Of a DNA stretch of 64,000 nt, positions 23,494 to 35,509 are shown one piece after another. The position numbers and the translations under genes were made by a program. Source of the DNA: Apus apus (taxonomy: Eukaryota; Chordata; Aves; Apodiformes; Apodidae); NCBI RefSeq assembly GCF_020740795.1, contig NC_067282.1:180076274-180140273 (forward strand). The letters are read 5' to 3'. How positions within the stretch are numbered: the stretch's first letter is position 1; each line of letters starts with the position of its first letter. The notes beneath the pieces are model-generated. The model saw only the letters and a program-made list of their open reading frames with translations. It ran no database searches and had not been told where the DNA came from.

Positions 23494-26400
23494 AACCAGA
23501 AATCTGAGACCATACAGCAAGAGTGAGACCAGAGACAGGAAAACAGATGACATTCAAGAGGCAGTCACACTAAGCCTTAACAAAATAGTGCCAAAGTGAA
23601 TCAAGAAACCTCCCATGCACGACCTTCTGGTCCAAATACGTGGAAAATAAGCCTGTTTGAAAGCAGTTGTGGCTGATGTACAATGGTCAGTGCTTTCAGG
23701 TGGCAAAGTGTTTATCCTACAGATTCTTTATGCAGCAGAAAAGTCTGATCACCCATGTGCAGGTGGTCATTTCTCATTTTCCAGTTTCTGTTGTGCTCAA
23801 TACTTTGTGTATGTGTATCTCAAGTGCAGCCATTCCATCAAGCACAAATCTCATAAATCTTCAGGTGCAGCAGAGACCAGCTTTATTCAGCATTATTCCT
23901 TAAAAAAGAAAACCATTTAATTATATGCAAAGTCTTGTAACCACACTATTTTCCAACAAGTTTTCAGTTAACTTCTTGGTGAGAACTAGCAATTTTCAAA
24001 ATTATATATATTTTTTTTTCATATTTTTTTTTCCCCCTTAAAAAACCCAAAACATTTAAGGCTTGTCCTTGTGGTGGTTCATGAAAGCTGTTGCTGTCTC
24101 TATCTCCTCCATTGCCCAGGTTTTCTAGCTGGACTAGATTTCATATAATAAGTCCTAGAGCCAGGAACTCCTACAAGATGTCAAGGGAGGAGCAGTTTGT
24201 TTAAGAAGCCCACACAGCCGAAGGCTTTGGAGTATGAAGCATGCAGACTACTGCTCCCATGAGATGCTTGAGGTATCAAAACAAAACCATTCTCTGCTGA
24301 AAACATGAGCTTCATTTTTCATCATAAGGCATAATTTTCATTAAGAAAAATAATTTCTGAGCAGCTCCAAAAACAACAGTCCAGTGGCATGCACAGTTCA
24401 ACGGCTTATTAAATCTGAAGTGGGGAATTTGCATGCTATGAAATTGGTGCATGGCCAGGATATTCTCGGAAAAAAAGAACCAGGGGACCTTTGCTAATCA
24501 TTGACAGTCACGGATGCCAGTGGTAACACCTCGTCCAAAATCTGTTACCTCCTAAGTCCTACACTTCCCTAAGACCCCATGAAGGAGGTAATCAAGAAGG
24601 ATTCAGGGGAAATTCAGCAACTAACAAATTCCTATTTTTCCAAAGCCGAATGAAACTCCTTTCTTTTGCCAACAAACAAATGATTCAACATGTGTACCTC
24701 TTCCTCCATCTATATTCAGATGGAACAGTCTTTCCTACATTTGATTGCTGGCATTATTAGAAATACTGAACCAACAGTTGAGATGCATATTAGTAAAAAA
24801 TGCATCCAACATTTTCAAACTGAAGCAACTTCCACAAGTGCATGTTTGAAAACCTGAGTGCAGCAAGTCAAAGTACTTTAAGGTTGCTAAAAAGCTCCCT
24901 CAACATCAGGCAGCTAGGGTTGTTTACCACTGTGGGATTTACTGGCAGCCTTAAACTTATAAAGGCTCTCATAAACTGAGCACTACCTTAGGGTCATATT
25001 GCAGCATCTCAGTGAAGTTTTTCCAGCAAAATATTTGCTTCCCAATATCTCTAACAGTTGGAACCTTTCTATTCTCTCATTGATTTTTCAGCAGCCTGAG
25101 AGGCTATGTGAGAGGCAGGATAAAATGGCACAAGCCTGAAGAGCATCACCAGAAGGTGGGTAACTGGCTCAAGAACAATCTCCAGCACCCCAGTCTGGCA
25201 CCCTACCCAAGCTCTGCCTTTGGCAGATGGGTGCAAAGGACAGGCAGCTAGGGAGTCTGTCTATAACTGCTGCAACAGACCTACTTTTTCGGCACCTCTG
25301 GAATGGAGAAAGGCTGACTGAGGTATGTTAAGGAAGGGTTAGATAACTTGGTGGCTTGCCAAGGGTAGAAGCACAATCTGGAAAGGAAAGCCTATTAATA
25401 GGTGTTCAGATCTCTATAACAGGTCAAAAATCTGCAGGGAAAATCCCCCATTAAGGGATTATAGTTGCAGAGCTGTCTAAAACAGGGCGGTATTTGAGCC
25501 TTCCTCCATTCACTATAAACTTCCTATTATATTGTCTGGCCCATTCAAACTTTCAGTAGATTTTTTTTACAAAGGTCTGTACTTACAGAAACAAAACCAC
25601 TAAAAATCTAATGAGAATAGGTGCAAAAAATTGTTAGAACTATCAATGGTGCATTTCTAATACATTTATTGTTTGCTGAGTTATATTTTTCAAGCAGAAT
25701 TTATAAAGATATTACTATATTTATAGTTCATAGTGTTTAGGTCTATTTTGCTATATTCATTCTGCCTTGAAGTCTAAAAGATGTGTTGGAATCAGACTCC
25801 TTCCTTAAAAATTTTATTTCTTCATGGATTTAATTTTCCAGTGTTCCTTCAGGTAAGAGAAATTCCTAAAATACAATCCTCTCTTTCCCAGAAGCTATAC
25901 TTGAAAATGTATCTGCACAGTATACCCTAAATCCAACTTGTAAACTTTGAGTCCTTTAATTTAATAATTTGCTGAGAACCACATGCTGATTATGGAATTA
26001 TAAACTAGTGTTTGGCCTCTGCTTATGCTGTGAGATTAAGACCGGCTTGCAGACAAGCATGAGGACCTTGAGCCTCATGTCATGGTCTCCATCCACGGAT
26101 GGGTGCTTTCCATACATATCCCTGCCTATTAGTCTCACACAAAGCATTCATGCTTAGGGCAACCCATGAATAAACTCTGGCTGTAAAATGGTCCAGGAAG
26201 CCTGGCCTTGCCTATTGTCATCTATTCAAGTCACCCAAGAGGGCACAGGTACCCGACCCAAGCTTTTGTCTCCAGCTGTATCTGTCTGAGGCCACAGTAA
26301 AGCACATACCTGCTCGTAAACAACGTGGATGCTGGGCTTCAGCAAGGACTTAAAGCTAAAATATCAGGTTAGACACTCCAATGGTGTTTCTTCTACACAC

Positions 26401-26580
26401 GGCTGCAGCAGTGTGTTGCATGTTACTCATCCATGCCCACAAGTATTTCCTCAGGAAAGAGCAGGACTCTGTAAGATTCACTTTATTTGCAAATGTATAC
26501 GAAGATCAGCCCAGCACAACAGAGCAACATATTACTTGGGTATAAACTGTGCTGCTTGTACCTGCCTCTGACAACAATAA
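23494..26580. other. Unassigned non-coding DNA
   Basis: No exon or repeat is firmly identified. At 25842-25852 an 11-base segment lies between a strong acceptor (TTTAATTTTCCAG) and a consensus donor (TTCAG|GTAAGA), a possible micro-exon. Two overlapping + frames near 23657-23920 show no domain. Confidence 0.35.
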
Positions 26581-26703
26581 AAAATACAACACTTAGGTGA
26601 AATTGCTGACTCCCTAGTCTTTTGGTTGGAAAATATAATATTGATATTGACTTTAGATCTTGCCTGATTTACTTTAATTTGAGCCAGGCCTCTACAGAAA
26701 CCT

Positions 26704-26717
26704 GTTGCCTAGGTAAC
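26704..26717. promoter_or_regulatory. Perfect RFX X-box (GTTGCC-TA-GGTAAC)
   Basis: The two half-sites GTTGCC and GGTAAC with a two-base spacer match the palindromic X-box bound by RFX-family winged-helix factors, which control cilia genes and neural enhancers. It lies in about 200 bases of AT-rich DNA containing TAATTATGG- and ATTTGAGCC-like elements, which suggests a conserved enhancer. There is no nearby start site in the sequence, so a distal element is more likely than a promoter X-box. Binding is inferred. Confidence 0.45.
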
Positions 26718-28451
26718 AAATGCTGTGCACCATAATAAGGCAAATTGCTGTTGAAATAAATAGTAATTATGGCCCTGGCTTCAAAAGTATTATCTTTCTC
26801 TTTATTTTAAAGTATCCTTGGGTAAGGGTGTAAGCACTGGCTTTGTTTATTTGTATGGTCTCACTGCTGGGTGTCTGGGGGGAGGGAGAGCGCACACTCG
26901 CCTGCCTGTCCTCCCTCTGCTCCCCTGGCAGCTCTAATGGTGTATGCATAGATACTTCCAAGCAGCATTTATTTCCTCAAGGGTGCACCAATACAAAGTG
27001 TAAAATTCCCGTCAGGAAAGAGCAGGGGTTGACATCATTCCTGTTCAGCATCCCCTACAAGAATTGCTTACAGATGAGCGCTGTAAGTGAGCCCTGGCTT
27101 AACCGAGGGCCCCCAGCCTTTGCCATGCGCCCTGCAGAGTCCTGCCCTGACTCAGGGCCCTGCACACCTTTTCACATTCATCAGGCACAGGATTTGTTTA
27201 GCATATATGGCTCTTCATCTGATTGTCTGGTGATTCACAGACAAGTATGAGCTCGAAGGAGTGAATAACGATGTCATGCCCAACATTCATCTATTTGTAC
27301 TTGTAAAGTATTCACACTGGAAAAGCAAATGTGGATAGTTGCTTTCATTTTTTTCCTTTCTTCATCACTTTTTGGTTCAGCATGGTGATCTCAGGTCTCA
27401 TAACGTACCATGACCAGCTGTAGTGCTACTGTCCAGTGACTGCCTTGGATCAGCTGAGAGGGAGCACCGACCATGGGGACCACTCAATCAAGTGACCTGG
27501 GGTCCTGTCCTAGCCCACCACAGCACACAGCCAAGTCGAAGTCCCTCACCCCGGCTTTCTCCATAGTAATCAGACACCAGAGCAAGGAAAACTATTGCCA
27601 ACCACATATCTGAGGGGTAAACTGCAGTGAGACTATGTGAGAAACTCTGTAACCCCACCACACATGGGAGCCAGCAGAAAACACATCTGCAGAAAAGGGG
27701 AATATAGCCTTCCTGCTTGGACCTATTGCCCACACCATGGAAGAGGAATGTTCAGGTTATGACTCCACACAACAGCTCCTCTGCAAACTGTAGATGGGTA
27801 CTGATGCACTTCATGTTTCCCTCAGCAGGGAATGGGCTGCGGAAGACAAACTTGTCTTCCAGATACTTGTTTGTAAAGAGTAATAGCAAGTCCACTCACA
27901 GATATACTTTCTACTCACACCAGATTTAAGGCGCTGTAACAACCTAAAAAAGCTAAGCTGTGGTCCTCTCAGGCTGGAAGACATCTGGAGTAGTGGCAAT
28001 GTCTTTAAAACATTCTTCACCTTAATGATTTTCTTGTGATTTCCCTGGTGTTTCTACCTCTGTCATATGTTTGCTTCACAAAGCTTTCAGGCATTCTGCC
28101 TGATAAACTGCCATAGATCCCCATTTAATAATATTGATGTGACAGCAGCCAGGGAAGTGAGAGGATATGAATAAATGTTCCAAACACCACTTTTGCAGGA
28201 AGATGTCTTCTTTCCATTAGGAGGAGCCAAGTTCTGGGTTGAGGACAGATTTGGCTTCAGGTAGAAGGGATAAGGCCTGTCTTCCTCTGGTCTTGGAAGG
28301 AGCTGCAGCCCACAGGGACACCCCTGCATAATCGCACCCTGGCAACAGTTTTTTCCAATATGGCTTAGATTTGGTCAGAGTTCCTTTTGAATGGGGCCAG
28401 GATTGCACTGTGGGTATCCTTATATGTCTGTTCTTGGTAAGATTTGCTCAC
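26718..28451. other. Unassigned non-coding DNA
   Basis: A 135-codon + frame (26843-27250) runs through a moderately GC-rich stretch, with a donor-like GCGCT|GTAAGTGAG inside it at about 27087. The peptide has no recognisable domain and the upstream acceptors are weak. I leave it unassigned. Confidence 0.35.
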
Positions 28452-28510
28452 CTCTTTGGAAATCCAATAGGAGTTTTGAAAGTAAACTGAGCTGAAGTGG
28501 CGGCAGTCAT
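28452..28510 (-). other. Possible first coding exon segment
   Basis: On the minus strand an ATG with A at -3 (CACCATCATGA) opens MTAATSAQFTFKTPIGFPK, followed two bases later by a consensus donor AAGAG|GTGAGC. The composition is reasonable for a real N-terminus, but I know no matching protein, there is no CpG island beside it, and no following exon was found to the left. Chance is a serious alternative. Confidence 0.15.
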
Positions 28511-28742
28511 GATGGTGTAAGCTCTGGGACACTGCCCAGGCAATGGGTGCTTAGTCAGGCTTTAAAAGCTCCATCCTGAGAATAAAAGGATCAGCAGTGG
28601 AAAGTGAATTTTCACCTACTTTGGCTACTTTTTGAGACTTCCAAAATTGTGCAGAGCATAGAGTCATTGCTCCTTGAGAAAGAATGACATTTTCTAGGGC
28701 TATCAGCCCAGCTTATTTAATGAGCCCTGAAAGCACTTTAAA

Positions 28743-28774
28743 ACGCGTGTGTGTGCATGCATGCATGTGTGTAC
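28743..28774. repeat. Alternating purine-pyrimidine (GT/GCAT) tract
   Basis: Thirty-two bases alternate purine and pyrimidine without a break: a CGCG start, GT repeats, three GCAT units, then more GT. It is a simple repeat and a potential Z-DNA former. Confidence 0.8.
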
Positions 28775-31199
28775 TGGATGGCAGGGAGGCAGAGAGAATC
28801 AGAGACACTTTATCAGAAAACATGATCTGTTTTTTAAAGAGTTTGACACACACAATCTTATCTAATTATTCAGAACATTTAACATCACCTAACTCCAGAA
28901 AATAAAAATCTCTTTCCTCCTCCCCTACCCCCTCTTTGCTGAAACTTAATACACAAAGACTAATACGGCACAAAACCATCTCATTGAGCCTTAAGATGTA
29001 AGATGACAACTCGTGGCCTTTGCCATTGATTGCCAGCCAAGTTACATACATCTTAGAGTCTCAGCGGGCCACCATTTGTCACCACACTGACAGTGACATA
29101 TGGCTCAGCCTATTGTTCTGCAGGGGTAACCCCAGCCCCAGTAGGCCGGTAGCCACAGGGGGCAGTTTGCAGGACCTTGTGCTGTGTTCCCCAGGAGATC
29201 CTGTGCTGTGTACCTTGGACCATCCCTGGGGTCTGGGAGAGGCCACAGCCGTTGAGGCAATGAGAGAGCTGCTCTTTGGAACAGCTTTGGAAGAGCTCCA
29301 AAAAAAAAAAAAAAAAAAGCCTTCCCCTTCTCCTCATCAGCACAGTGTGTTTCTGCAGTAAGTTGTTGTTTGTGAATCCTGTGCTCTCCAAACTAGAGTT
29401 TGCAGGGTCCCTCCTCTTCACATTTGTTTTAGGCAAAGAAAAGAAAGTCTGAATCTGAATATTTATTTGGGTGTAGCTGCTTTCCTGCTGTGCTGGACAG
29501 ATTTGCCTTGTAGGTTTAGAAATATACCTAAAGGCCAAGCAAGCTGTCAGACAGCTATTCTTAATAATTTGGTGCCCACAGCCAAATGGGTACAATTGCA
29601 AGGACACTTTTCACTGTGGGAAACAGGCATGTGCACAATCCAAGCAAATGGGTGCTCAGTCTGACTTCTGCTGTGTGGGCAAGCTCTTTGCCTCCAATTA
29701 CTATCTTCACAACAGTGACTGAGTTTCCTGACTCCTGAAGTCCCAAATTAACATCCTTCAAACCTGCATTTAACATTAGAGGTTTACACACCTAAAATCC
29801 TCCTGGCCTTTCTACAGTTCTGCAGGCCAGTATAACAGAACCACCTACATTTTGGTGACACTGAACTGTTTGAGCACACATATTCATTTGAATCCTAGCA
29901 GCTCTGCTCGGTACCTAGTAGCACAATATTGTGGCACTGGCTCATCCTTGGAGAACTCACTTGATAACTAAGAATGCATTTAATTCCTTAGGAACCATGC
30001 TGTGATGGAAGATGCTGGTATCCCAATTAATGTTTTGATTACGTATCTATATGACAGAAGTGCATTCCTATCAAATGAAGTAAAACTGCAAGAAAATCAT
30101 ATGCAGCCAGATATGGTTCAGTGCCACTGGTATCCTCCCCAGCAGTGACAGTTTCTGACCTTCCAACTCTATCAACTGAACTGCTGGGTCATCTCAATAA
30201 GGGCTCTCTCAGTTCTTCTCATCTGAGGATGCTATTGATCACATGCATAAAATATTCAGAGGAGGGAAAGATTGCAACTTCTACAGCCTGGGTGAAAGCT
30301 CTAATTGTTGCTCTTACAATGCTAAATGTTTATGTAAAGCTGAACAGACGCAAAAACATAACAGAGACACCTTGGAAATGGGGGATCTGGGATATCCCAT
30401 CCCACCAGGCAGTGGAAGGACCTGAATGCTGATCCCCCTCAGTTCAGGGGAGTCCTCAGACTGCCAAGCTACCAAACAAAAAGAGAAGGAAAGCACATCA
30501 GACTGGTTATAGGAAATGGGATGGGGGGACCCCAGCTCCTAACCTAGCCAAAGTTTCCAGGCTCCCAGCCCACAGGATGGTACCCTGGAAGTGGTACCTT
30601 CCTATCTTTTAGCATCCTAGGCTACCAGGATTATCTCACGTGTGATTCTATATTAAAAAACACAGACACACATACACTTTGGTAAAAGAATAAAAGCTGT
30701 AATTCTAATTGCAAATATTTGAACTTCTGCTTCCAAGCACTATGGTATTTGACACTACTCAAATTAAAGCCCCAAATGTTAATCCAAGGCTCTAGTAGCA
30801 GCAGGATGAATACAAGCTTTCTTTTTTGTTTTCCCAGTGACCTTAACCATTCTCTCTAGAAACAAAAATTCTTCCCTAGAATGCCTCCATGATTTCTGGC
30901 TCGTCAAAGGAATATTGCTGTGATAAATTCAGAAGGAACTCTCTTGTTACACATAAAAAACCCAACTATTTCTCTTTCTTATGTTTAGCCATGTATCATT
31001 ACAGAGTAAGGATGAAGGGAGTTGGGTGTGTTTTTTTTCTATTTTGGCCATTGGTCTTTTACCAAGGGAATAAACCCCATAATTATTAATTATGTTGGAT
31101 TTTTTAATCCATTTTAGTATTTTCAAACTCTAACTCATTAGGTTAGTCTGCCTAAGAGAGGATTCAAATAATTTAACAGTAGAGTAGCAATCAGAAGAA
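28775..31199. other. Unassigned non-coding DNA with one poly-A run
   Basis: A 19-base A run at 29300-29318 follows a GC-richer 250 bases, which at first suggests a processed copy. However, no gene is recognised and no flanking duplication was seen. The 165-codon minus frame across it owes its phenylalanine run to the poly-A. A short palindrome CATAATTA-T-TAATTATG is at 31078-31094. Confidence 0.4.
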
Positions 31200-31335
31200 T
31201 ATAGCAAAGGCTGTGCCAGGTCAGATGGGTAGGTCCACCTAGTCCAGTACTCCATCCGAGTAAGCAAACTAACCTCAGGGGCCTATGACAGGGTATTGAA
31301 ACAGGGCCAGCATTCTCAGCCTCCAACAGTTTGCA
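31200..31335 (-). repeat. Degenerate old CR1-like 3' fragment
   Basis: GGTCAGATGGGTAGGTCCAC followed by CTAGTCCAGTACTCC resembles the amniote CR1 3' segment usually read as GGTCAGACCAATGGTCCATC-TAGCCCAGTATCC, here with many substitutions. The remainder is too decayed to follow by eye. The assignment is tentative. Confidence 0.35.
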
Positions 31336-31870
31336 GGTGCTGAGCTTCAGTTTACATATAATAGACTTCAATGGGGTTTTCTTTCTTGGGTTTTTCAAGA
31401 GAGAGAAGTCATGTGTAAGACTGGAAAATACACTAAGGAAATGAGATAAACATCAGAACTCTGCTAAAATCAACAGATTTGTATTTGAATAAAGCTGGCA
31501 AGAGAGAAAAAAATAAAGGTACATTTTAAAATAGACTATGGATAGGCAAAAGAAATTGTCTTGACTGGAATCGACAGAAATATGTCATGATATTGATAGT
31601 TTTCCTATATACTATTGAACATATGCATTCTTTCATTTTATTTAATTTCAGCACATTTGGGGTGTTTTAATCACATAAACTGTAATTTCTATAGCAGTAC
31701 AGTTTTCACATTCATTTATTTTTGAAATCAAGCTCCTGAATGTAATGCATATCCTACAAAAATACTACTGCTATTCATGTGTATTGTAGGTAGAGGTTAT
31801 AGTAAAAAAGTCAAACCATCTCAAAGAGGGTAGTCAACTCACTTCTGCCTCCCCTGCACATGGAGATGTT

Positions 31871-31906
31871 ACACAGCAGTGGTATGTGACACAGCAGTGG
31901 TATGTA
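31871..31906. repeat. 18-bp tandem duplication
   Basis: ACACAGCAGTGGTATGTG is followed immediately by a copy differing only in the last base (…GTA). Two units only. The near-identity implies a fairly recent duplication. Confidence 0.9.
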
Positions 31907-34900
31907 ACACCCCTAATGAGGTGTGCTGGCCACTTCTGAAGAGTGGGTGCAATGGCCCACACTCCTCCACCTTCCATTCTCTATTCCCAGAAGATAGGGA
32001 AGCAGTGAGTGTGTGTGGCTTGTGACTCAGCCTTGAGTGCATTGCAAAGTTTAGAGGGGCAGGCAAGAAGCCTGGCAGCCAGGGATGGGACAATCTGGAA
32101 AGTGTCTGTACAGCACTGGCTAGGTCTCTGTGCCAGGAGTCTGTGGAGGGTTATCTACAATCCATCTCCTTCTGATGATCTGACTGATTTAAAGGGTCTC
32201 ACCACTTCTCTTGAGTTATCCAAAGCTGAACTATACCAGCAAGAACAGAGGATCACGTTATGATGGCTATGACACAGAAATATGTCTCAGTAGAAAAGCA
32301 AACTTTGCTGTCCTTAAATTCCTTGGATATGGATGTGATCAAACTAAAACAAACAAACAAACAAACCCATCCTGAGAAAGCAGACTGGAATTCTGAATGC
32401 CTTGGAGTTGCTATAGTCACAGGACACATCTCCACTAAACTCACTGTGTTTCCAGTCCTGAGAGATTTTTCCAAGCTAGTTTTAGCTTAGTTATCCTGAG
32501 TTCTGACAACAACAGAGCTAAGGAGGCATGGATTATAACAGGTCAAAATACTTCAGGTTCCTGGCAATTTTACAGTTCATAATGAAGCTCATTACAAGAA
32601 GGGCAGTTCCTTATTGCAGAGAACATTGATCATTAAGTTGTATTGTGTAAAACCTAAAGGAGAGGTTCGGTCCTGGGTATGACCATCCATCAACTGTTGT
32701 CCTCTGAAGCCATTTCAAGACTCTTAGCTCTGTTTCAAGTGAACATGTTCAGGCCACAGAAACACTGTCACACCTTGTACCTTCTCACATGTCCCTTGAG
32801 TAGTTCCAGATGGGGCATTCTTTCGCTCTGAGAAATAGCTCCTCTGTTGGAGCACCACAGTTCATTGGTGAAACAGTGTTAGGAAGAATGTAATTATGTT
32901 CTTCAGAAAGAAGGAAAAATTCAGACCTACAGTGACATTGCTTCAGGGAGAAAAATTTTAAACAGCCTCTCCGTGTTTCAAGACTATAAATAACACAAAT
33001 CTTTAAACTTTTTCTGCTATGACTGCCTGGAATAATACGTGTTCATCTCCCAGATTTCTTAAAGTAACAAGAACAGTACCCCTGTGAAAAACAAGACAGG
33101 ACAGCCAGCAACCATGAACTTAACTGCATTCTTTCCGCTGAAATTTTAGTTATGCAAAAAGACAACAAATAATAATGGCACGATTAGATCACATACCTAT
33201 CTAACATAAGAGGTTTCCTAGCCTTCAAATCCAAACAAAGCCAGATTATTTAAGCAGCCATCCACTGAAATTCATTTCCCTCATTGGGGAAAAAAAGTGT
33301 ATGAATATATATGTGTGTGTGTATTTGTATGTGTATAAATTTGAAGAATTAGGCATAAAGGTAATTTCAAATAAGGAAACTCTAGCATGTAAACATGCAG
33401 ATGACAATCCCTCTATCCTGAACTGTGTCTTACAACACACTCTGTGAACCTTTTCATGTAATACCTGTGCACAAGTCTCTTGGTGCTGTTTCAGGGGAAC
33501 TCAGAAACATATTAAAAAAAAAAAAAAAAGAGGAGGGTCAGTGGCAGGTATAATGGGGGCTGTTCACGCAGATATCTTGACAGAAATTACCTGTGGGTAG
33601 TTCTGCCTGATTGTATAGACCACTTACAACTCATTCTACCCAATTTTATTCTGCAGGTGTTTTTCTATGTTTTCTGGAGCACAAGTTAGGATGTGTCATG
33701 GAGGGTGTCAGTTATAAATGCACTATAATTACCTGGAATTTCTTTCTAAAACTTAACATCCAAATGGCAAGATCAGACTTGAAATGACAGTAATCACTCC
33801 TGTTCTCATACTCGAATGTTTATTTCAAGTAATAATCAACTAATATTTAGTGATAAGCTCAAGGTATCCATCTTTCTAACATTTGCATCATTCTTGCAGA
33901 AAACAATACTTTTTAGGGAATCAAGACAGTTTACTTAGAAGACCAGAAGACCTATTTTCCTCCAGAAAAACATTATTTCTCTATTAAATGGTAAGTCACA
34001 AAAAATTGCTCATTCCTCAAAACTCACTTTTTAAAAAGATTGTTTATTCAAATTTACAAACCTTCCTCTCTAAAATGAAGTATTGTAACATGTAACAAAA
34101 AAATGCATTTGACTTCTATGAAGCAAGATGACAGAATTTCTAGTACACTTCCAAAAGGATGTCCAATTCTCATATTTCTCTAAAATACTAAATTTAACGT
34201 CCAGTTATCTGTCATGAAAAAAATTATTTGTTATCAAGGTCTCCTAAAACTACTTTTTTGGTCGCCTAATCATAGAAGCCCTTCCTGCTTTCATCAAAAA
34301 TATTGTGCATCTTCAAATAGTTAATTACAGTTGTAAGACTCAAATAGTCTTGCAGTTATTACAGTTTGGTTTGGCTTTCACTTTTGTTTGCAGAGTTTTG
34401 TTTATTTTCTTAGTTTATTTCTGTATTTTTGCTCCATAAGGCTATTTATGGAATTTTTTGTGTCATTCTGCCTCCAAACATACTTTTATAGTATCTTTCC
34501 GCTCTCTGATGTATTATGGTAGTTTCTTCAGTTAATGTGAAGGGTCGCGTTAACCAATATTTTTATCCCGCAGTGCTGGGAGTCAGCTTTAAGACAAGAG
34601 CCCTTGCCATGAGCAGGAATCAGCTCCACAATGACCATTTTATTTGAGGTGAAACCTCATCTTATAGCACAGCCACACAGCCTCTAAGAGCCCTGGACCA
34701 AACCTGCTTTGTGACCAGAAAGGTGTGCCTCTGGGGAAAGGCAACCAAGGTGAAGACCTGGAGCCTTCTGAGGATGTTTCTAGTGGCACCACCTCACATC
34801 GTCCTGCCTCAGAGCTCAGCCACACCAGAGCAGTTATCCACATGTTCAGTCACAGAGCTGCTAAGATGTAAGTACATAGCAGTTCTGAAAAATTCCAAAG

Positions 34901-35333
34901 AAAAGCTGAAGCTGCCAGACAGCTATCTACCAGGTCTGACATTTGCTCTCTGTGAACCACTGCTAACTTATATTTTAAATTTACATCTTTCTGCTTTGTA
35001 CCTTTTTTTAAGACTTTTTGCTTTTTTCTAAGAGTAACGACCATCCTTCCACTTCTGGACTTGACACTTTGACACATAACCTAGACCACCAGCTAGTTTA
35101 TGTGTCAAGTTTTCCCTTGGGTTTCTCATTTGCTGTAGTAATGTCCCTTTACAAATAAGTTTGTTTTCCATTTGAGTATGAGTCCATGATGGGAACCACC
35201 TATTATCAACACTAACTTCCTAAGAAGTCAGCTGTACTGCTGTCTGGGCTGCTAAAGGAGTGTTAAAAGGGAAGTCTAAAGTAGGCAGAATAGTTGCTTT
35301 CCTGATGGATCCTTCTCTCTTTGTTGACTACAG
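31907..35333. other. Unassigned non-coding DNA with simple repeats
   Basis: Contains an AAAC repeat at about 32344-32366, a TA/TG tract near 33305-33345 and a 16-base A run at 33514-33529. No repeat family, RNA gene or convincing exon is recognised. Confidence 0.4.
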
Positions 35334-35509
35334 ACAGGATTTGACTAGTTTACATTACACACCAGGCTTTCACACTCTCAAAATTAGATGCAGAGAATCT
35401 CATTTTCAGCAATTACAGGAGCTTCATGTTTTGAATTCTGAGGTGATGAGCTCTGTGAAAAGCAGCTCATCAATGAAATCCAGGGACCTATGTCAGCTAA
35501 ACAGCCCTG
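35334..35509 (+). other. Possible 176-nt coding exon
   Basis: A strong acceptor (CCTTCTCTCTTTGTTGACTACAG) ends at 35333 and a consensus donor CCTG|GTAAGTACC begins at 35510. The second frame is open throughout for 58 codons (QDLTSLHYTPGFHTLKIRC...), with a helix-like, serine- and lysine-containing second half; the first frame stops at once. The exon would start by completing a codon and end with one spare base. Of the + strand splice candidates this has the best combination of length, signals and open frame. I do not recognise the peptide and see no partner exon nearby. It also contains a 9-bp inverted repeat (35444-35472). Confidence 0.3.

Noticed and set aside
26843-27250. 135-codon + frame with an internal donor-like GTAAGT
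   Set aside because: No credible acceptor and no recognisable domain; cysteine content reflects local base composition.
29040-29318. Processed pseudogene ending in the 19-base poly-A
   Set aside because: The sequence before the A-run matches no gene I recognise and no flanking direct repeats were seen.
29110-29607. 165-codon minus-strand frame
   Set aside because: It runs through the poly-A tract, giving an artificial phenylalanine run, and has no domain or splice support.
32655-32680. tRNA B-box-like GAGAGGTTCGGTCC
   Set aside because: Does not match GGTTCGAANCC and no cloverleaf or A-box is found at the right distance.
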